Of a stretch of 64,000 nucleotides of DNA, positions 16,285-23,481 are shown piece after piece. The position numbers and the translations under genes are program-made. Position 1 is the stretch's first letter. Every line of letters begins with the position of its first letter. The notes under the pieces are model-generated. The model made no database searches and had not been told where the DNA came from. It worked only from the letters and a program-made list of their open reading frames with translations. The DNA is taken from NCBI RefSeq assembly GCF_043641075.1, contig NZ_JBHZRC010000004.1, positions 124,001 to 188,000 on the forward strand, in the 5' to 3' direction. Source of the stretch: Bacillus_BD oryzisoli_A. GTDB taxonomy: Bacteria > Bacillota > Bacilli > Bacillales > Cytobacillaceae.

Positions 16285-17358
16285 TTAAATGACAAAATCC
16301 TCTGGGATAAACACTTTAACTTCCTTAGGACGAACATAAACCAGCTCACCCTTTGTCAAGGCCAGTCTATTAAATTCTTCCTTACTGATTTCCGCTTCTA
16401 CAAATTCATTAGAATCCTGCAGCCTCATCTCAATATAAACAACAGGACCAACCGAATGCGAAAATGTAACAATTGCTGGAATGGCATCTTCACTTTGTTT
16501 GACTCGTTCAATCGCAAGCTGATGTGGGCGCACATACCCGACTGCATCTAAATCCGCTGCATCCTGATGCCCAATCGCTTCCAGCTTTGCACTGCCAACA
16601 CTTAGCTTTCCATGATTCAGCCTGCCTCGGAATAGGTTAACATTTCCAAGGAAGTCATAAACAAACGGACTTGCCGGGTGATCATAGACCTCATCCGGTG
16701 TGCCCTGCTGCTCAATTTTCCCTTCATTCATCACAACAATTTGATCGGCAACATCTAGTGCCTCCTCTTGATCATGTGTTACAAACACACTTGTAATATG
16801 AACCTCATCATGTAATTTACGTAGCCAGCGGCGCAGTTCCTTTCTTACCTTTGCATCTAGTGCACCGAAGGGCTCATCCAATAGAAGTATTTTCGGTTCT
16901 ACAGCCAAGGCTCTAGCAAGTGCTACCCGTTGACGTTGTCCTCCGGATAATTGGGAAGGAAACCTTCCTGCATACCCTTCTAATTTTACAAGCTGTAATA
17001 ATTCATACACTTTTTCCTTAATAGCAGATGGAGAAGGACGGTTTCTTTTCTTTCTTACCTTCAATCCGAAAGCCATATTCTCAAATACAGTCATATGCTT
17101 AAACAATGCATAATGCTGAAAAACAAACCCAACTTCTCTATTGCTTACATGTGCATCCGTTAAATCATCCCCATCAAATAAAATGGCCCCCTCGTCGGCT
17201 GTCTCTAAGCCAGCAATAACACGAAGCAATGTAGTTTTCCCAGAACCAGAGGGACCTAAAAGAGCAACAAGCTGACCATCTGGAATTTCAAGATTAATAT
17301 TGTTTAAGGCTTGAAACGTTCCAAACTTCTTTGATACATTCTCAATTTGAATAGACAT
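16285..17358 (-). CDS. cysA: Sulfate/thiosulfate import ATP-binding protein CysA
   Basis: This ATPase drives sulfate uptake. It has Walker A (GPSGSGKTT, about residues 34-42), the signature LSGGQRQRVALARAL, Walker B (ILLLDEPFGALDAKVRKELR) and the His-loop FVTHDQEEALDVADQ, followed by a C-terminal TOBE-like domain (about 235-357) typical of CysA. It is the last gene of sbp-cysT-cysW-cysA, six bases after cysW. Confidence 0.93.
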   Translation of the reverse strand: MSIQIENVSKKFGTFQALNNINLEIPDGQLVALLGPSGSGKTTLLRVIAGLETADEGAILFDGDDLTDAHVSNREVGFVFQHYALFKHMTVFENMAFGLKVRKKRNRPSPSAIKEKVYELLQLVKLEGYAGRFPSQLSGGQRQRVALARALAVEPKILLLDEPFGALDAKVRKELRRWLRKLHDEVHITSVFVTHDQEEALDVADQIVVMNEGKIEQQGTPDEVYDHPASPFVYDFLGNVNLFRGRLNHGKLSVGSAKLEAIGHQDAADLDAVGYVRPHQLAIERVKQSEDAIPAIVTFSHSVGPVVYIEMRLQDSNEFVEAEISKEEFNRLALTKGELVYVRPKEVKVFIPEDFVI

Positions 17359-17364
17359 ATTGAT

Positions 17365-18243
17365 CTACACCCCTTTTCCCTCTTGTTTATTTGTTTTCCA
17401 TTCAATCATGCTTTTAATAATGAGTGTAATCATAGCCATAATTGACATTAGTGATGCAACGGCAAAGGAAGCAGAAAATTGATACTCATTATATAAAATT
17501 TCTACATGAAGCGGCATTGTATTCGTCAAACCGCGGATTCTACCTGACACAACAGAAACAGCACCAAACTCTCCAATGGCTCTGGCATTACATAAGATCA
17601 TGCCATACAGCAATCCCCATTTTATATTTGGCAGCGTCACCCGCCAAAACATTTGCCATCCATTTGCCCCGAGAGAAACAGCTGCTTCTTCCTCGGATGT
17701 TCCCTGCGCCTGCATAACCGGAATCAATTCACGCGCAACAAAGGGAACGGTCACAAATATAGTCGCTATAATAATTCCCGGAACTGAAAAAATGATTTTA
17801 ATTCCATAATCAACAAGCCATGGTCCTAACACACCACGGGGACTGAAGAGCAATACAAACACTAAACCAGCAATAACAGGTGAAACAGCAAATGGCAATT
17901 CAAGCAAGGATAATAGAATTTGTTTTCCTCTAAAGCGGAATTTCGTTACAGCCCATGCTGCCGCGACGCCAAATAATGTATTTAACGGAACAACAATGAC
18001 AGCTACTAACAGAGTTAAACGAATGGCTGATAATGCATCACTTTCTGTAATAGCTGCCAAATAGACATCAAAGCCCTTTTCAAACGCTTTGACAAAGATT
18101 GCAGCGAGAGGAATAAATAGTAGTAAGGATAAATACAGAATGGCAATGAAAATAAGTACCACTTTTACCCATTTAGATTCTTTTGAACTTTTTCGTTTCC
18201 TAGTTGTAATTTGTTTGATTGTTTCTGATATCTGTGGCTCCAT
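17365..18243 (-). CDS. cysW: Sulfate ABC transporter permease CysW
   Basis: This is one of the two membrane subunits of the sulfate importer, 292 residues with about six helices. The docking loop EEEAAVSLGANGWQMFWRVTLP (about 186-207; the EAA motif) and the tail IRGLTNTMPLHVEILYNEYQ are typical of CysW. The N-terminus is long and basic. It lies 11 bases after cysT. Confidence 0.92.
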   Translation of the reverse strand: MEPQISETIKQITTRKRKSSKESKWVKVVLIFIAILYLSLLLFIPLAAIFVKAFEKGFDVYLAAITESDALSAIRLTLLVAVIVVPLNTLFGVAAAWAVTKFRFRGKQILLSLLELPFAVSPVIAGLVFVLLFSPRGVLGPWLVDYGIKIIFSVPGIIIATIFVTVPFVARELIPVMQAQGTSEEEAAVSLGANGWQMFWRVTLPNIKWGLLYGMILCNARAIGEFGAVSVVSGRIRGLTNTMPLHVEILYNEYQFSASFAVASLMSIMAMITLIIKSMIEWKTNKQEGKGV

Positions 18244-18254
18244 TTTTTATTCAC

Positions 18255-19094
18255 CTACTCACTTTGAAGCTGAGACTTTCGGCTCCATATTTGGATTATG
18301 TTCATGATAATTAAACAAAGAAAAGAAATAATTAGCATGACAACCGCAATGGCCGTTGCCCCTGCATAATCAAATTGTTCTAGCTTTGTCATAATCATAA
18401 GTGGTGCAATTTCCGTCTTCATCGGCATATTGCCAGCAATAAAAACTACCGATCCATATTCCCCTAGACCTCTTGCAAAAGCCAATGAAAAGCCTGATAA
18501 AAGCCCTGGCAATAGCTCCGGAAAAATGATCTTTCGAAAAATTTGCATACGTGATGCACCCAAACTCTCGGCAGCTTCCTCTACTTCTTTTTCAATATCC
18601 ACTAGAACAGGTTGTACCATACGAACAATAAACGGCAAACCAATAAACGTAAGGGCGACCGTAATGCCAAGCGGTGTAAACGCTACTTTAATGTTTAATG
18701 GTTCTAACAATTGACCAATCCAACCATTTGTGGAATATAAAGTAGTAAGCGTAATACCGGCTACAGCTGTTGGAAGTGCAAATGGTAAGTCAATTAAAGC
18801 ATCTAATATTTTTTTGCCAGGAAATGAATATCGAACTAATACCCAAGCAACTAACAAACCAAAAACTGCATTGATAGCAGCAGCAGCAAACGCAGTTCCA
18901 AAACTAATTTTGTAAGAATGGATTACACGTTCACTCGTTACAACTTCAATAAATTCTCCCCATCCAAGCTGAGAGGTTTGAATAAATACCATCGATAATG
19001 GAATCAATACCAATAAACTAAGATACAGTGTCGTAAATCCCAGCGACAGTCCAAAGCCCGGTAATACTCGCTTTTTTTTGCTTTTCATTTTCAT
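18255..19094 (-). CDS. cysT: Sulfate ABC transporter permease CysT (CysU)
   Basis: This is the second membrane subunit, 279 residues, with the EAA loop VEEAAESLGASRMQIFRKIIFP and the CysT motif LGEYGSVVFIAGNMPMKTEI. The start may be ATG 19094 or ATG 19088; GGAGAAGG lies three or nine bases upstream, so the second is slightly better placed. A structured spacer of 112 bases separates it from sbp, unlike the tight spacing of the other genes in the operon. Confidence 0.92.
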   Translation of the reverse strand: MKMKSKKKRVLPGFGLSLGFTTLYLSLLVLIPLSMVFIQTSQLGWGEFIEVVTSERVIHSYKISFGTAFAAAAINAVFGLLVAWVLVRYSFPGKKILDALIDLPFALPTAVAGITLTTLYSTNGWIGQLLEPLNIKVAFTPLGITVALTFIGLPFIVRMVQPVLVDIEKEVEEAAESLGASRMQIFRKIIFPELLPGLLSGFSLAFARGLGEYGSVVFIAGNMPMKTEIAPLMIMTKLEQFDYAGATAIAVVMLIISFLCLIIMNIIQIWSRKSQLQSE

Positions 19095-19117
19095 CCTTCT
19101 CCTTAAAGAAAAGCTAT

Positions 19118-19170
19118 AGGCACCCTTTGCCTCATGATAGAATCACCTCATTCTAGGACGCTGGGTGCCT
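19118..19170 (-). terminator. Compound hairpin between sbp and cysT
   Basis: Outer arms AGGCACCC and GGGTGCCT enclose a second stem TAGAAT/ATTCTA. A weak T-rich tail follows on the minus strand. It probably works as a partial terminator or as a 3' end shield that keeps sbp mRNA more abundant than the permease mRNA, which suits the higher need for binding protein. Confidence 0.6.
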
Positions 19171-19206
19171 TGTTAACTTCTTATCAACTTTTTATTCTTA
19201 TTTGTA

Positions 19207-20271
19207 TTACTGAGTATAAATTGAATCAAAAACCCCGCCATCAGCAAAATGTGTTTCCTGAGCCTTTTTCCAGCCTCCAAAAACTTCATCAATAGTAAAT
19301 AACTCTACATCAGGAAATTGGTTAGCATATTTCTCTGCAACCTTTTCATCACGTGGACGATAATAATTTTGTGCTGCAATTTCTTGACCTTTCTCACTGT
19401 ATAAGAATTCTAAATAGCCTTCTGCAACTTCTCTTGTTCCTTTTTTGTCCACCACTTCATCAACAATGGCTACAGGTGGTTCAGCAAGGATACTAATGGA
19501 TGGAGCTACAATTTCAAATTCACCTTCGCCTAATTCCTTCAACGAAAGCAACGCTTCATTTTCCCAGGCGATTAATACATCTCCAATCCCTTTTTCAACA
19601 AATGTTGTTGTAGACCCACGAGCACCTGAATCTAATACCTCAACATTTTGATATAGTTTTTTGACAAACTCTTTTGCTTTCTCCTCATTATTGTTGTTTT
19701 GTTTTAACGCGTATCCATAAGCAGCTAGGTAGTTCCATCGAGCTCCGCCAGATGTTTTTGGATTTGGTGTAATGACAGATACATTATCTTTCACTAAATC
19801 ATCCCAGTCTTTAATTCCTTTTGGATTTCCTTTACGAACAAGAAATACCATTGTAGATGTATAAGGGGATGAATTGCTTTCAAAGTCCTTTATCCAATCC
19901 TCAGATAGTAATTTCTGTTCTGCAATAGCATCAATATCATACGCAAGTGCTAGTGTAACGACATCCGCCTCTAAACCGTCGATAACCGCACGCGCTTGGC
20001 TTCCCGACCCGCCGTGTGATTGGTTTATCGTTACTTCTTGACCCGTCTCTTCTTTCCAATACGAGGCAAATTCTTTATTAAAGGCTTCGTAGAGTTCACG
20101 TGTCGGATCATACGATACATTCAATAGTTCAACCGCTTTCTTTTGTTCTTCTCCCTTTCCCTTACTTTCTTCACTGCTCGTGGTGTTCAATGAGCATCCT
20201 GAAAGTAAAACAAATGAAGCCATTAATGCTGTTGCCACCTTTAACATTCCTTTTTTCTTTACCTGATACAT
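19207..20271 (-). CDS. sbp: Sulfate-binding lipoprotein Sbp
   Basis: This protein binds sulfate (or thiosulfate) outside the membrane for the CysTWA importer. The start is ATG 20271 (MYQVKKKGM), eight bases after GGAGGAG; a longer frame upstream lacks a site. The signal peptide ends in lipobox LLSGCSL. Family motifs are LNVSYDPTRELYEAFNKEF, INQSHGGSGSQARAVIDG and the C-terminal NYYRPRD. Its leader contains a terminator, so expression is likely set by attenuation as well as by the promoter. Confidence 0.93.
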   Translation of the reverse strand: MYQVKKKGMLKVATALMASFVLLSGCSLNTTSSEESKGKGEEQKKAVELLNVSYDPTRELYEAFNKEFASYWKEETGQEVTINQSHGGSGSQARAVIDGLEADVVTLALAYDIDAIAEQKLLSEDWIKDFESNSSPYTSTMVFLVRKGNPKGIKDWDDLVKDNVSVITPNPKTSGGARWNYLAAYGYALKQNNNNEEKAKEFVKKLYQNVEVLDSGARGSTTTFVEKGIGDVLIAWENEALLSLKELGEGEFEIVAPSISILAEPPVAIVDEVVDKKGTREVAEGYLEFLYSEKGQEIAAQNYYRPRDEKVAEKYANQFPDVELFTIDEVFGGWKKAQETHFADGGVFDSIYTQ

Positions 20272-20297
20272 GAAAACTCCTCCTAGTAATAAGAATG

Positions 20298-20399
20298 ATA
20301 AATACAAAAAGACACACAACTGTTTCGAAAAGTGAAACCTAATTCACCTTGAGAATGTTGTGTGCCTTCAGTTTGCCTGATCGGCTGTTTTGTATTTAT
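20298..20399 (-). ncRNA. Leader RNA of sbp-cysTWA with internal terminator and long outer stem
   Basis: Read on the minus strand, perfect 12-base arms ATAAATACAAAA-type (20399-20388 with 20309-20298) close the whole leader. Inside lie the sequence CAGCCGATCAGGCAAACTG and a terminator stem GGCACACAAC/GTTGTGTGTC (20366-20311) followed by TTTTT. The bases of that T-run are also part of the outer stem, so the outer stem and the terminator end compete or stack. No S-box or T-box bases are seen. It may sense a sulfur signal. Confidence 0.5.
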
Positions 20400-20417
20400 T
20401 TTGAATATTTAAAACCT

Positions 20418-20446
20418 ATTTTAATTTTATTAATCCTATATGTCAA
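20418..20446 (-). promoter_or_regulatory. SigA promoter of sbp
   Basis: On the minus strand TTGACA (20446-20441) and TAAAAT (20423-20418) are 17 bases apart, a near-consensus promoter. Transcription should begin near 20411, just before the structured leader. Confidence 0.78.
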
Positions 20447-20576
20447 CTGTGTTTTATGAGTTCATTTTTTTTGTAGTTTACTATTCACTTTTTTGATAAC
20501 TCCTACTTAGTTAGTACGCTTTAATGACATCCAAATACCCATTTTAAAATTTCTGAAAATTTCTCTAAAATCTCAC

Positions 20577-20606
20577 TTGACTGATTGGAATTATATGTTT
20601 TATGAT
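20577..20606 (+). promoter_or_regulatory. SigA promoter of yezD with CymR-like box
   Basis: TTGACT (20577-20582) and TATGAT (20601-20606) are 18 bases apart. The spacer holds ATTGGAATT (20584-20592), the same nine bases as upstream of ssuB. A repressor on this box would block the promoter directly. Confidence 0.6.
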
Positions 20607-20639
20607 GTTCTTACACTAATAATTGCCGATTGGACCACC

Positions 20640-20683
20640 AAAGGCACCTAACCATAAAAATAGGGATAGGTGTCTTCTTTTTT
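20640..20683 (+). terminator. Leader terminator ahead of yezD
   Basis: Arms AAGgCACCTA and TAGGTGtCTT pair around a 16-base loop and are followed by a T-run, all inside the yezD leader and 29 bases before its start codon. The bases just upstream (GCCGAT, then AAGGCAC) also occur in this order in the sbp leader. Confidence 0.6.
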
Positions 20684-20711
20684 AAATAGAGAAAAATGGG
20701 AGGGATGAAAA

Positions 20712-20852
20712 ATGGCTGTAGTTGATCAAGAAAAAATAAAGAATATTATCGACCTATTAGAAAAAATAAAATTTGGTTCACTCAATATTGTCATTCATGA
20801 AGGGAAAATTACACAATTAGAAATCGTTGAAAAACATCGTTTTCAAAAATAG
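20712..20852 (+). CDS. yezD: Small sulfur-associated protein of the YezD family (DUF2292)
   Basis: This 46-residue protein begins MAVVDQEKIKNIIDLLEKIK and has the core FGSLNIVIHEGKITQLEIVEKHRF, which I recognise as the DUF2292/YezD family. Members are often found beside sulfate or cysteine genes; their function is unknown. GGGAGGG lies at good distance from the ATG. It is divergent from sbp and has its own promoter with a CymR-like box and a leader terminator, which ties it to sulfur supply. Confidence 0.75.
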   Translation: MAVVDQEKIKNIIDLLEKIKFGSLNIVIHEGKITQLEIVEKHRFQK

Positions 20853-20958
20853 CCCTTCTTTGTTACACTCATTCACTTTTAACTTTTTACCTTATGAAAA
20901 GCAAATATTGAAGCATACTAAGGGTGCTCTAACAGTTAAAATTGAAGGAGGGTTTCGC

Positions 20959-21099
20959 ATGACAAAGAAAAAACTCACACCATCTTCTGAAGTGGATCAA
21001 AAGAAATTACTCAATGACAAAGTCAAAGCTCTTCGAGACAATAACTTTGAAGATACCCATACTCGCAGAGTAACGTCTAATGGTGCTGACGGCCAGTAA
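20959..21099 (+). CDS. Small hydrophilic protein, unknown
   Basis: This 46-residue, highly charged protein (MTKKKLTPSSEVDQKKLLND...) has no membrane segment and no Cys. GGAGGG precedes the ATG at 20959; the frame is open further upstream but without a site. It is followed 36 bases later by another small hydrophilic gene, and the pair ends at a strong terminator. I do not recognise the family; composition is like many small sporulation proteins, which is only a guess. Confidence 0.55.
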   Translation: MTKKKLTPSSEVDQKKLLNDKVKALRDNNFEDTHTRRVTSNGADGQ

Positions 21100-21135
21100 A
21101 GGAAACCATAATAAACCTTAAGCGGAGGTACTACT

Positions 21136-21273
21136 ATGACAAAAAAACATAACAAAGGCAGCCAAAATCAAAACTCACCTAAGCTACATGGCGAAGTGCC
21201 TTTTAGTGGGGACAACAGTAAAGGAAACAAACGCAATAAAGATAAAAGTGACAAAACAGATGGTATTATCTAA
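21136..21273 (+). CDS. Small basic hydrophilic protein, unknown
   Basis: This 45-residue protein (MTKKHNKGSQNQNSPKLHGE...) is rich in Lys, Asn, Gly and Ser and should be unfolded or nucleic-acid binding by composition. GCGGAGG lies at good distance before the ATG, and a terminator follows three bases after the stop. It shares the opening MTKK with the gene upstream and probably its transcript. The family is not recognised. Confidence 0.6.
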   Translation: MTKKHNKGSQNQNSPKLHGEVPFSGDNSKGNKRNKDKSDKTDGII

Positions 21274-21275
21274 GT

Positions 21276-21303
21276 AAAAACCGGTCCAGTCGGACCGGTT
21301 TTT
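21276..21303. terminator. Bidirectional terminator
   Basis: Perfect arms AACCGGTCC and GGACCGGTT enclose a 4-base loop and run into Ts. It closes the small-gene pair on the plus strand and the 79-residue gene on the minus strand. Confidence 0.88.
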
Positions 21304-21310
21304 CATGCAT

Positions 21311-21550
21311 TTATTTGTCTTTTCCTGTTATTTTAATCGCTGGTGTATTGTTATTTAAATATGTTGGAATAATTCCATCTGAATTTTCTTCATTATAAAA
21401 GGCGTCTTGAATTTTCAGATTCGCCTCTGTTGTTGAACTTACTTCAGCATTACCTGAGCGATGCGGCCTTTTGCTATTATCATCCAATTCTTGATTCAAT
21501 TTAATATTTGCCTCATTCGCTTCCTGGTCAAAAAGCTCTTCGTCTCCCAT
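21311..21550 (-). CDS. Small acidic protein, unknown
   Basis: This 79-residue, acidic, hydrophilic protein (MGDEELFDQEANEANIKLNQ...) has no membrane helix or Cys. A very strong ribosome site, GGAGGTGGG, precedes the ATG. It is a single-gene unit that ends at the shared terminator. I do not recognise the family; the real-gene call rests on the ribosome site, the terminator and the convergent layout. Confidence 0.6.
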   Translation of the reverse strand: MGDEELFDQEANEANIKLNQELDDNSKRPHRSGNAEVSSTTEANLKIQDAFYNEENSDGIIPTYLNNNTPAIKITGKDK

Positions 21551-21593
21551 TTATCCCACCTCCAAGTGTTCTATTTTTAGTATGTATCTATAA

Positions 21594-21617
21594 CAAAAAA
21601 ACATCCTATACCGGATG
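21594..21617 (-). terminator. Rho-independent terminator of the amidohydrolase gene
   Basis: On the minus strand CATCC and GGATG pair around a 6-base loop, followed by seven Ts. The stem is short but the T-run is strong. Confidence 0.6.
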
Positions 21618-21679
21618 ATCGTCCGATTCCAAAAAACAAACCAGCTGCAGCGGATTCTACTACTACAGCCTTTTTATTA

Positions 21680-22900
21680 TCATAGTCTTGAAACTACCTT
21701 TCCCCCTTGGAAGTAAACCGATTTGATTTTACTTGGATTAATGATATCAATGCCAGGTATCCCTTCTGCTACTAGAAAATTCGCATCCTTTCCGACTTCT
21801 AGGCTTCCAAATTGATCTTCCTTCCCCAAAACCTTTGCCGGATTCCTCGTGATTAATGCTAGTGCGTCATTTTCGCCATAGCCATTTTCCAACATCGCTG
21901 TCATATACGGATTAGCAATGGCCATTAAAGCTTCCGGACCCATTAAGGTTTTCCTATCATTTGACAATGCAACTGCATTTTTTTCATAAGGTGGAAGATA
22001 CGCATCTGTTGAGATAGAAACTGGAATTTGTGCATTTACCAATTTCAAGATTTCTTCAAGTGAATTAGGTTCAAGGTAGGTGCTGCCTAATGGGGTCGTA
22101 ACCACCTGAGTGTTCAGTCCTGCGGCTTTTTCTATTTGATTGTCTGTTATCCCGTGGGCATGATGGATCACATCAAATCCAGCTTCCAGGGCCATTTGAA
22201 TTCCCTGTTCACCTGTTGCATATGCGCCAATTTGTTTGTCATAAGCATGAAATATTGCCACAACATCTGCTAACTCCTGCTGAGAATAAATCAATTCCCC
22301 TGCGTTAGGCACTTCACTTTTTAGAAAATTAGCCGGTGTAGCATTTATAAAAAAGTTCTCTCCTGCATATTCGTTTTCGACTGCCAAAGCCTTAATGATC
22401 TCTTTGTTTACCAGATTCTCACGAGGAATCGGAGCTGAACCTGTCACGGCCGAAAAATGAATAATTCTCTGAAAACCTATTGATAAACAGTTAGCTGCAA
22501 AGGTTATATCCATTGGTACGTCCTGAACAGCCTGCTTAAGATCTGAAACACGTAGATCACATATTGGATTCCCGCATACCTGCTCACCCAATGCCGTAAT
22601 TCCAGAATAAAGGGCATCTAGTAAAATTGCTTTACCCGCAAGTAGATGGGTTTTTTTTGTAATTGGAAATTGTGATGGAGGGGCAAATTCGAGTAGATGG
22701 GTATGGCAGTCAACGAGGGAAGGACAAATAATATTTTCACCGCAATCGATCACCGGTACCTGCTGATATTTTTGATTAATTTTTTCCCACGTTGATATGT
22801 TAATAATCCTTCCATTTTGAACAACCATTGCTCCATGATTGATTGTTCCCTTTTTCGAAACAGTTAATATTTTCTTTGCTTTAATAATGTAAGTTGCCAT
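21680..22900 (-). CDS. Metal-dependent amidohydrolase (imidazolonepropionase-like)
   Basis: This is a 406-residue TIM-barrel hydrolase that opens C-N bonds in a ring or amide substrate. The family metal ligands are visible: HTH in LVDCHTHLLEF (about residue 70), HHAHG and STDAYLPPYEKN. The N-terminal and C-terminal beta-sandwich parts (IINISTWEKI and FLVAEGIPGIDIINPSKIKSVY) are typical for this superfamily. The start at 22900 (MATYIIKAKK) is chosen from GGTGGTG just upstream. It stands alone; the substrate is unknown. Confidence 0.78.
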   Translation of the reverse strand: MATYIIKAKKILTVSKKGTINHGAMVVQNGRIINISTWEKINQKYQQVPVIDCGENIICPSLVDCHTHLLEFAPPSQFPITKKTHLLAGKAILLDALYSGITALGEQVCGNPICDLRVSDLKQAVQDVPMDITFAANCLSIGFQRIIHFSAVTGSAPIPRENLVNKEIIKALAVENEYAGENFFINATPANFLKSEVPNAGELIYSQQELADVVAIFHAYDKQIGAYATGEQGIQMALEAGFDVIHHAHGITDNQIEKAAGLNTQVVTTPLGSTYLEPNSLEEILKLVNAQIPVSISTDAYLPPYEKNAVALSNDRKTLMGPEALMAIANPYMTAMLENGYGENDALALITRNPAKVLGKEDQFGSLEVGKDANFLVAEGIPGIDIINPSKIKSVYFQGGKVVSRL

Positions 22901-23145
22901 TTTTTCACCACCAATAAAGGAATAGTTATTTCTCAAGGAACCATGCAAGAAAGAAATAATGTCATCACAACAATAGAAGCATCCTTAATGGTCTGGTAAG
23001 AAGAACGTAAACCGAATAATAGGAGGGATATCCAGTGAATGCTGTCCATTATTTTTGTGGAAAAGCACTGTCCTTTTCTTCGGTTTTTATTATTTTATGA
23101 TGAAGGGAAATTTTGTGTGATTATCTGTCTGCTTTAACGAATAAA

Positions 23146-23159
23146 GGAACGCATGTTTG
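23146..23159. promoter_or_regulatory. LexA (SOS) box-like palindrome
   Basis: GGAACGCATGTTTG agrees with the Bacillus LexA consensus CGAACRNRYGTTYG-type at 12 of 14 positions as I recall it, with the two outermost or near-outer bases off. A -10-like TATGAT follows at 23162-23167, so the box would cover the promoter of the WYL-like gene. Confidence 0.5.
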
Positions 23160-23195
23160 GATATGATAGTAAAAAAATCAAGGTGTGTGTGATCC

Positions 23196-23417
23196 ATGAA
23201 GCTGCTGATTAACAAATCGTTAACCGAGCAAATTCCTATCGAAATGATCTACCTATCTGATAAACAACAATTTACGCAAAGAAAAATTGTTGTACACCAA
23301 GTAGATGGAGAATATATTAGAGCCTATTGTTTTCTTCGAAATCAAAACCGGATTTTCAAATTAAAAAATATCCTATCGTTAATGCCTGTGAGACAAGAAA
23401 TTCAACGAAGCAGTTAA
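23196..23417 (+). CDS. Small WYL-like protein
   Basis: This 73-residue protein looks like a stand-alone WYL-type small beta domain: PIEMIYLSDKQQFTQRKIVV followed by GEYIRAYCFLRNQNRIFKLKNILSLMPV, where WYL proteins have I.Y......R.I.P and the RTF/RIFKLDRI part. It has no helix-turn-helix, so it would bind a ligand or a partner rather than DNA by itself. A LexA-like box upstream suggests induction by DNA damage. The ribosome site is weak (GGTG-rich). Family assignment is by eye. Confidence 0.6.
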   Translation: MKLLINKSLTEQIPIEMIYLSDKQQFTQRKIVVHQVDGEYIRAYCFLRNQNRIFKLKNILSLMPVRQEIQRSS

Positions 23418-23442
23418 CCGAGGAAATCCAACACATTCAAGT

Positions 23443-23480
23443 AAAAAGCACCAGAGAGTTCAATTCTCCGGTGCTTTTTT
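23443..23480. terminator. Bidirectional terminator
   Basis: Arms AAAAAGCACC-GAGA and TCTC-GGTGCTTTTT enclose a 7- to 9-base loop with T-runs on both strands. It separates the convergent WYL-like gene and the TRAP permease gene. Confidence 0.85.
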
Positions 23481-23481
23481 A

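Noticed and set aside
22943..23100. Two short frames on the plus strand (18 and 21 residues) with ribosome-site-like bases between the amidohydrolase and WYL-like genes
   Set aside because: The second has a good AGGAGGG, but both peptides are very short, have no recognisable features and no terminator of their own. I see no ground to call them genes.
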